Positions 58,209 through 64,000 of a stretch of DNA of 64,000 bases are shown here, piece after piece; the first letter of the stretch is position 1, and each line of letters opens with the position of its first letter. The stretch comes from Margaritifera margaritifera. Taxonomy: Eukaryota > Mollusca > Bivalvia > Unionida > Margaritiferidae. Where the stretch lies: positions 1,178,001-1,242,000 of the forward strand of contig JAQPZY010001621.1 of the NCBI GenBank assembly GCA_029931535.1, read 5' to 3'. A model generated the notes under the pieces. That model did no database searches, was not told where the DNA came from, and saw only the letters and a list, made by a program, of their open reading frames with translations. The position numbers were made by a program, and so were the translations under genes.

Positions 58209-58337
58209 ATAAAGAAAAAGAAAGATTTATATAATAAAGCTTTCTTTTGAATATACATCTAATACTACAAAAACCAAAATTACATAAGAACATGTTTTAC
58301 GATACTGGACTTAATTACATCAAGCAATATTACATTT

Positions 58338-59104
58338 CTAGGCACGTGAGAGTGCATCTGCAATCACATTGTCTTTTCCCCTGATGTGTCTAATGTCAAT
58401 GTTATATTCCTGCAATATCAAACTCCATCTCAACAATCTCCGATTTTTGTCTTTCATTTTGTTGATGAAAGTAAGGGGATTGTGATCACTGTACACAATA
58501 ATTGGAGAAAGAGCTGAGGTAACATACACTTCAAAATGCTGTAAAGCCAATATCAAAGCCAAACATTCCTTCTCAATTGTGGAATAATTTTTCTGGTGTT
58601 TGTTTAGTTTTTTAGAAAAATAACACACAGGGTGATCCACACCACTTTTGTCTTCCTGAATCAATACTCCACCAACTCCTACATCACTTGCATCAACAGA
58701 TAATTTAAATGATTGGCTAAAATTTGGTGCAGAAAGAACTGGTGCATTCTTAAGCATGGCCTTTAACTTGTCAAAAGATCCTGACACTTGTCAGACCAAA
58801 AAAATTTGGTTTTCTTACTCAATAAACTTGTCAAAGGTTCAGCAATTTTGGAAAAATTGGAACAAAATTTCCGATAATATCCAGCCATACCTAGAAATCG
58901 CATCAGTTGCTTTTTACAAATTGGAACTTGAAATTCAGAGATAGCTTTGACCTTAGCATCTATAGGTTTAACTTGACCTTGTCCCACAATATGTCCTAAA
59001 AATGTGACACAAGCATGGCAAAACTCACTTTTGCTCAAATTAATTGTCAGATTCGCATCACTGAGTCGATCGAAGAATTTTCGAATGGTTTCCAAATGAT
59101 CTTC
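58338..59104 (-). pseudogene. Retrotransposon pol 3' part: RT thumb and RNase H (broken)
   Basis: The frame of the main ORF continues after its stop from 59104 to a TAA at 58765-58763. This part covers the RT thumb and tether, with FLGHIVGQGQVKP and FLGMAGYYRKFCSNFSKI. RNase H is in a different frame, 58787-58338. It carries the catalytic-type acidic blocks LSVDASDVGVGG, EKECLALILAL and YSDHNPLTFINK, and ends ADALSRA, the usual Gypsy RNase H end. The two frames overlap at 58787-58763, which places the frameshift. No integrase follows, only 138 bp up to the 3' LTR. Confidence 0.92.
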
Positions 59105-62100
59105 CTAGGTGTTGTTGTAGATAATGACGTCATCGATATAAGCGTCACAATTATCAAGACCAAATGTTATCATGTTCATCAGACGTTGAAACGTTGCAGG
59201 CGAATTTTTCATTCCAAACGGCATGACTTTATATTGATAAAGTCCATCTGGAGTTGCAAATGCTGAAATTTCTTTTGCCCTTTCCGTCAGTGGAATTTGC
59301 CAGAATCCTTTTAAAAGGTCAAACTTGGTGACATATTCCACATTTCCAATTTTATCAATGCAATCGTCCATTCTTGGGATTGGAAATGAATCAGTTTTGG
59401 TAACACTGTTGACTTTTCTATAGTCAGTACACATACGGAATGTATTATCTGACTTGGGAACAAGAATACATGGTGAACTCCAGTTACTTATACTTGGTTC
59501 TATGAAATCATTCTCCAGTAGATACTGAATTTCTTTCTTCAGATAGTTCTGTTTGAGAGGATTCATCCTATAAGGATGCTGTTTCACAGGCGCAGAATCT
59601 ACAATGTCAACGTCATGATAAATTTTACTTGTTCGTGTTGGAACATCAGGAAACAAGTGCTCATAGTCATGTAATAGGTGTTTTAGTTCATTTCTTTCCT
59701 GTTGTTGTAGATGTGAAAGTTTCTGGTCTAGGTTGTTCAATATTTCTGAATTCTGAAGATTGGTTATACCAGAGTCACTATAGTCTGATCGTATTCCATC
59801 GTTGATATCTTCACTGTGTGGGACAGGTACAACTAAATTAACTAAATAATTAGCTGAGCTATCTCTGTCAAAATATTCCTTTAACATATTTATATGACAA
59901 AGTTGTTTCTGTTTCCGTCTCCCAGGAGTGTTAATGATATAATTTAAGTCATTTACTTTCTTTTCAACGGTATAAGGACCAAAAAATTTAGCCTGAAGAG
60001 GATTCTGAGGTATGGGAAAGAGAGCCAGAACTTTGTCACCAGGTTTAAAACTCCTTTCCTGTGAATTTCTGTCATACCTTAATTTCATATTTGACTGAGT
60101 AGTGTGAAGATTAGTTCTTGCTACTTCACAGGCCTTTGACAACTTGTATTTGAAATCAGAAACATAATCAAGAAGATTAATCTTTGAGTCTTCATTTGAA
60201 AGAAGTTTCTCTTTCAATAATTTCAATGGTCCACGGACAGTATGACCAAAAACTAGTTCAAAGGGACTAAAACCCAACGACTCTTGAACAGATTCCCTAA
60301 CAGCAAACAACAACAAATGAACACCCTCATCCCAATCCTTTTCTGTATCAAAGCAATATGATCGAATCATATTCTTCAAAGTTTGATGAAATCTTTCCAA
60401 AGCACCTTGACTTTCAGGGTGATAGGCAGAAGATTTAAACTGTTGGATGCCTAATTCATGCATAACTTGTTGGAAAATTCCAGACATAAAATTTGACCCT
60501 TGATCCGACTGGACAGATTTGGGAAGGCCAACAAGTGTAAAAAACTTCACCAAAGCTTTCACAATAGTTTTAGTTTTTATATTTCTCAGAGGAATTGCCT
60601 CTGGAAATCTTGTAGATGCACACATGATGGTCAACAAGTATTGGTTGCCTGACTTGGTTTTAGGTAAAGGACCAACACAGTCTACAATTATTCTACTAAA
60701 TGGTTCATCAAATGCAGGAATAGGTTGCAGATGAGCCTTAGGTGTCTTCTGATTGGGTTTTCCTACCATTTGACAAGTGTGACAAGATCTGCAGTATTTA
60801 GAAACATCACTTTTGAGTTTCGGCCAATAAAAATGATTCAAGATCTTGTGACAAGTCTTACGGACTCCTAAATGACCAGCCAAAGGAGTTTCATGGGCTA
60901 ATTTAAGAATTTCCTGTCGATATGACTTAGGAACAACAATTTGATAGCTCACTGACCACTCGTCACCAGCGGGTACATCAGGTGGTCTCCATTTCCTCAT
61001 AAGGACCCCATTTTTCACAAAGTAACACACTGGAACTTGTGTGGCTTCAGTTTCACTAATAGCCCTCTGAAACAAACAAGATATCTCGGGATCTTGCTCC
61101 TGTTCAACGACAAGGGATTGTCGTTTGTCATCCTGAGTAGGACAAAGAGAATGAGTTGCCAAAAGAGGATCACTGTGATCAATACCATTTGATTGATCAA
61201 TACCTGAGGAAAAGGTGACCTCATAAAAAAACTGACCAATACATGTGTCAGCTAAAGGAATAATATCCTGATCAACATCAATCTCAAGAGCTCTTTTTGC
61301 CATAGCTCTAGTAACTGCACAAGCAGGGTACAAATCAGGGATTTCAGTTTTGACAGGATCAACTTTCTGATCCAAACAAGGCTTGTCAGTTACAAGTGGA
61401 TTAACCACAACCTTATCTCCAGCTAGGTCATTGCCTAGTAATAAATGAACACCCTCTATGGGTAAAGAAGTCACTGCCCCAACAGTCACAGGTCCAGAAA
61501 CTAAGTCTGATGCCAAATTTACACAATGAAGAGGAACATTTACAAAGCCGCACTCTACTCCCTGAACAAGAACACTTTCACTTGAAGAAGACTCCTCAGA
61601 CAAAGGCAAAGTACCTGATAATAAAAGACTCTGAGAAGCTCCAGTGTCCCTTAATATTTTAATTGGGATAGGTTTGGCAGAATCACCAATAAGTGATATA
61701 GAACCTTCTGACATGAATGGTTCATAAGCCTCTAAAATAGAATCAGACTGGGGTTTGTTTGACCCAACAAATGTATTGCTTTCAATACAAGACCGTGACC
61801 TTGACCTCGTAGAAATAAGAGCATTTGGAAAAGCTCTGTCTTTTCTCTGTTGCTTATTTTTCAACTTGAAGCAATCAGAAATAACGTGCCCTTTCGTTTT
61901 ACAATAAGTGCACGTAGGAAGAGATAAGGATTTCTGATCAGTCTTATCAGATGTTTGATTCCTAACAGTTGTGCTGTTGTGAAATTTGGAAGTACTCGAA
62001 TTAGAGTGAAATGGTTTTTTACCAGAAAACTGCTGAGAGGACGACTTATTGCCAAATGAAATTTTGTGAGTCAAGGAATAATCATCAGCCATACGAGCAG

Positions 62101-63178
62101 CATTTTCCAAAGTTTCCACTTTCAGCTCGTCAAGATAGGTTTTAACATCACTATGGATGCACCTCTTGAACTCTTCAATTAATACGAGCTGTCTGAGGTT
62201 ATCATAAGCTTGATCAACTTTCTTGGCTGAGCACCACCTATCAAATAGTTGTTCTTTATCCCTTGCAAATTCGACATGAGTTTGTCCAGTTTCTTTTCTA
62301 CAATTCCTAAACCTTTGTCGATATGCCTCTGGTACCAACTCATAAGCTTTCAAGATGTACTCCTTAACCAAATCATAATCAGTGCTTTGTTGTACTGACA
62401 GTGAAGTGTAGACTTCACGAGCTTTGCCAATAAGTACACTTTGTAATAACAAAGTCCAATGCTCTCTGGGCCATTTCAAGTTTTCAGCTATTTTCTCGAA
62501 ATGAAGAAAGTATTTATCTACTTCTTTTTCCTGAAAAGGGGGTACTAACCTAATATATCTAGTAACATCAAAACCTGAACTTGTGTTTAAAGGAATGGAG
62601 TGTGCTCTGTTTGTCAGTTCTAATTCTCTTAATTTAAATTGCATTTCCCTTTCTTCTCTTTGCATCTGCATTTGTATTTGTCTATCTTCTTTCTCTCTCT
62701 CCATCTGCATTTGCCTCTCTTCTTTCTCTCTCTCCATCTGTATCTGCATTTGTCTCTCTTCTTTCTCTCTCTCCAACTGCCTCTCTTCTTTTTCTCTCTC
62801 CCTCTGCCTCTCTTCTTTCTGCATTTGGATCTGCCTCTCTTCTTTCTGCATTTGGATCTGCCTCTCTTCCTTCTCTCTCTCTCTCTGAATCTGAAGCTTT
62901 GCCAATTCTAAATCAATCTGTTTCTTTAACTCTAATTCCCTTAATTTCCTGTCAGAACCAGATACAGGCTTTCTCTTCAAACTTAAAGCACTGCTATCAA
63001 AAATTCCCTTTCCTACTAAATACTGAATCAAAATAATCTTTATCACCTGTTTTGTCAATGATACTTTTGCCTCAGATAGACTGTATTTTCTGGCAAGCTC
63101 GAGCAACTCATCCTTTCTAATGCACTCTAACCCCTCCTGGGTAGGTTTTGAAATGAAATTCTGAAAATTAGATGCCAT
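59105..63178 (-). CDS. Retrotransposon gag-PR-INT-RT polyprotein
   Basis: 1357 codons from ATG at 63178. Domains in order: a SAP-like or helical N-terminus (1-60); a highly charged coiled coil built of EKEERQ/QMQ repeats (about 75-192); a SCAN-like capsid (about 205-370, with LVPEAYRQRFRNCRK); a CCHC knuckle (C423, C426, H431, C436); an aspartic protease with D511-T-G-A and LLGNDL; an integrase zinc domain (H762, H769, C799, C802); a DDE core (D833, D892, E928, D-x35-E spacing); a GPY/F module (near 1066, FGPYTV); and RT from about 1190 with KFDLLKGFWQ and Y1347-I-D-D. Gag and pol are one frame with no shift signal. The frame ends at an in-frame TAG seven codons past YIDD, so the product lacks the RT thumb and RNase H. 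It replicates the element through cytoplasmic particles in intact relatives. Confidence 0.95.
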   Translation of the reverse strand: MASNFQNFISKPTQEGLECIRKDELLELARKYSLSEAKVSLTKQVIKIILIQYLVGKGIFDSSALSLKRKPVSGSDRKLRELELKKQIDLELAKLQIQREREKEERQIQMQKEERQIQMQKEERQREREKEERQLEREKEERQMQIQMEREKEERQMQMEREKEDRQIQMQMQREEREMQFKLRELELTNRAHSIPLNTSSGFDVTRYIRLVPPFQEKEVDKYFLHFEKIAENLKWPREHWTLLLQSVLIGKAREVYTSLSVQQSTDYDLVKEYILKAYELVPEAYRQRFRNCRKETGQTHVEFARDKEQLFDRWCSAKKVDQAYDNLRQLVLIEEFKRCIHSDVKTYLDELKVETLENAARMADDYSLTHKISFGNKSSSQQFSGKKPFHSNSSTSKFHNSTTVRNQTSDKTDQKSLSLPTCTYCKTKGHVISDCFKLKNKQQRKDRAFPNALISTRSRSRSCIESNTFVGSNKPQSDSILEAYEPFMSEGSISLIGDSAKPIPIKILRDTGASQSLLLSGTLPLSEESSSSESVLVQGVECGFVNVPLHCVNLASDLVSGPVTVGAVTSLPIEGVHLLLGNDLAGDKVVVNPLVTDKPCLDQKVDPVKTEIPDLYPACAVTRAMAKRALEIDVDQDIIPLADTCIGQFFYEVTFSSGIDQSNGIDHSDPLLATHSLCPTQDDKRQSLVVEQEQDPEISCLFQRAISETEATQVPVCYFVKNGVLMRKWRPPDVPAGDEWSVSYQIVVPKSYRQEILKLAHETPLAGHLGVRKTCHKILNHFYWPKLKSDVSKYCRSCHTCQMVGKPNQKTPKAHLQPIPAFDEPFSRIIVDCVGPLPKTKSGNQYLLTIMCASTRFPEAIPLRNIKTKTIVKALVKFFTLVGLPKSVQSDQGSNFMSGIFQQVMHELGIQQFKSSAYHPESQGALERFHQTLKNMIRSYCFDTEKDWDEGVHLLLFAVRESVQESLGFSPFELVFGHTVRGPLKLLKEKLLSNEDSKINLLDYVSDFKYKLSKACEVARTNLHTTQSNMKLRYDRNSQERSFKPGDKVLALFPIPQNPLQAKFFGPYTVEKKVNDLNYIINTPGRRKQKQLCHINMLKEYFDRDSSANYLVNLVVPVPHSEDINDGIRSDYSDSGITNLQNSEILNNLDQKLSHLQQQERNELKHLLHDYEHLFPDVPTRTSKIYHDVDIVDSAPVKQHPYRMNPLKQNYLKKEIQYLLENDFIEPSISNWSSPCILVPKSDNTFRMCTDYRKVNSVTKTDSFPIPRMDDCIDKIGNVEYVTKFDLLKGFWQIPLTERAKEISAFATPDGLYQYKVMPFGMKNSPATFQRLMNMITFGLDNCDAYIDDVIIYNNT

Positions 63179-63317
63179 TGTAAATGCTTGTTGGTTTCAC
63201 ACAAAACAAATTTCTCTATTTAAAATCTTTGCCAAAGACAAAAAAAATTCAGAGACAAAATCAATATGAATTTCAAAGATAAATTTAATATCTCTAATAT
63301 GCTTTAATGAAATTCAG
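63179..63317 (-). other. Retrotransposon leader
   Basis: Short untranslated leader between the primer-binding site and the gag ATG. AT-rich; no upstream ATG context of note. Confidence 0.7.
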
Positions 63318-63335
63318 ATCCCGGCCCGGCCCCCA
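63318..63335 (-). promoter_or_regulatory. Primer-binding site, proline-tRNA-like
   Basis: The minus strand reads TGGGGGCCGGGCCGGGAT, 5 nt after the LTR end. It begins with the TGG expected opposite a tRNA CCA end. It agrees at 15 of 18 positions with the proline-tRNA primer-binding sequence familiar from gammaretroviruses (TGGGGGCTCGTCCGGGAT). Confidence 0.75.
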
Positions 63336-63340
63336 ATTTC

Positions 63341-64000
63341 TGTTACGACTCTATGGTCTAAGAAAAATGTAACAGAAAGAAAGTGAAACCAACAAATCAA
63401 GTAAAAATCAACAAGCAATTTATTACTAGATAATTAAAATGAAAAATCAAAAAGTCACTTACAGTAATGTGTTTATGTATCCTACTAATCCAATAAGAAT
63501 GATTGTTCTAATCACAAGTCCTAAATATAGAATGTGTCCTTGAATGTTATTATGTGCTAATGGTCTCCAAAGTCCTGATGTACTAGAAATCTTGATGTGC
63601 TGAAGTCAAAATGAAGTAATCCAAAATCTAAAAGTTTATGAGCACTGTTAATATTCCAATGAATAATTAAAATAATTCCTCTCTTAGAATTTGGAATGAA
63701 TTTTCACAACTGTAATAGCTCTTTACAAGACTGATGGTAATGTCGAACTGAACAAAATGTCTACCAAACATGATATATATAAAGATTGGTCACATGACAG
63801 AATGTTCTAGATTGGTCACATGACAGAATGTTCTAGAATATGAGTCATCTTAATGGAATTTTAACTGTAAACAAAATCAACCTTGACCTTCAAATTGAGA
63901 AAACATATTGATCAAAACAACCTAATTCAAGGACTCTAGTTATACATGTTTTTCCTAACAAACATAAAGATTTAAGCAAATATTAAAGTGAAGAAACATT
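63341..64000 (-). repeat. 5' LTR, first 660 bp from its inner end
   Basis: Aligns without gaps to 57489-58148, with three substitutions (near 63484, 63558 and 63655). About 51 bp of the U3 end are outside the window. Confidence 0.96.

Larger units (their letters stand above)
57489..64000 (-). mobile_element. GMR1-like Ty3/Gypsy LTR retrotransposon (5' LTR runs off window)
   Basis: In minus-strand order it has a 5' LTR (64000-63341, incomplete), a primer-binding site, a gag-PR-INT-RT ORF, RNase H in a shifted frame, a polypurine tract and a 3' LTR (58199-57489). The expected right end is near 64051 if the LTRs are equal in length. The RT, the GPY/F integrase tail and the DTGA protease are Ty3/Gypsy-type, yet integrase precedes RT. 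With the SCAN-like capsid this points to the GMR1 clade. The left flank is GACAG; the matching duplication would be outside the window. Confidence 0.93.

Noticed and set aside
62583..62911. Plus-strand leucine/serine-rich ORFs
   Set aside because: Antisense shadow of the gag coiled-coil repeat.

Overview
The window is AT-rich, repeat-dense metazoan nuclear DNA, most likely from a mollusc and probably a bivalve. The evidence is GT-AG spliced exons with multi-kb introns, abundant (TA)n microsatellites, tRNA-headed SINEs, hAT and pogo MITEs, a DIRS relic, and a repeat beginning with a GGCCCA/TGGGCC head that I associate with bivalve genomes. There are no operons, CRISPR arrays or bacterial gene signals.

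One host gene is recognisable: the 3' half of TM9SF4 (a nonaspanin), on the minus strand from 55767 to 20151. Ten exons (975 nt, 324 codons plus stop) join in one reading frame with GT-AG junctions throughout. They encode the multi-spanning membrane half and the C-terminal KID tail. The N-terminal exons must lie beyond the right edge. Its introns have accumulated most of the mobile DNA: a DIRS-like relic (about 24680-20960), a LINE 3' fragment (31600-31235), SINEs, minisatellites, and a TIR-bounded element of about 5.4 kb (46320-51749) with a DDE_4 plus SWIM-finger transposase.

The right end (57489-64000) is a young Ty3/Gypsy LTR retrotransposon on the minus strand. Its domain order is gag-PR-INT-RT-RNase H, with integrase before reverse transcriptase, and its capsid looks SCAN-like. 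Both features are hallmarks of the GMR1 clade. Its LTRs differ at 3 of 660 comparable positions. The copy is broken by one in-frame stop after the RT active site and one frameshift before RNase H.

The left 20 kb, downstream of TM9SF4, is repeats: a degenerate unit of about 320 bp (1-845), a DDE_4 transposase fragment (1326-1574), a 4.1-kb minisatellite (2583-6719), a 3-kb array of units of about 150 bp (7170-10290) interrupted by a perfect hAT MITE (9230-9362), nested palindromes (11896-12119), and a 1.7-kb pogo/Tigger-like element (18301-20028). The last of these sits about 120 bp past the TM9SF4 stop codon and may supply its poly(A) signal.

The observations most worth follow-up are the GMR1-type domain order in a presumed mollusc, the 76-bp duplication of a TM9SF4 splice acceptor, the SWIM-DDE_4 transposon with a microsatellite frameshift beside its first catalytic Asp, and the 33-bp array that is open in several frames.
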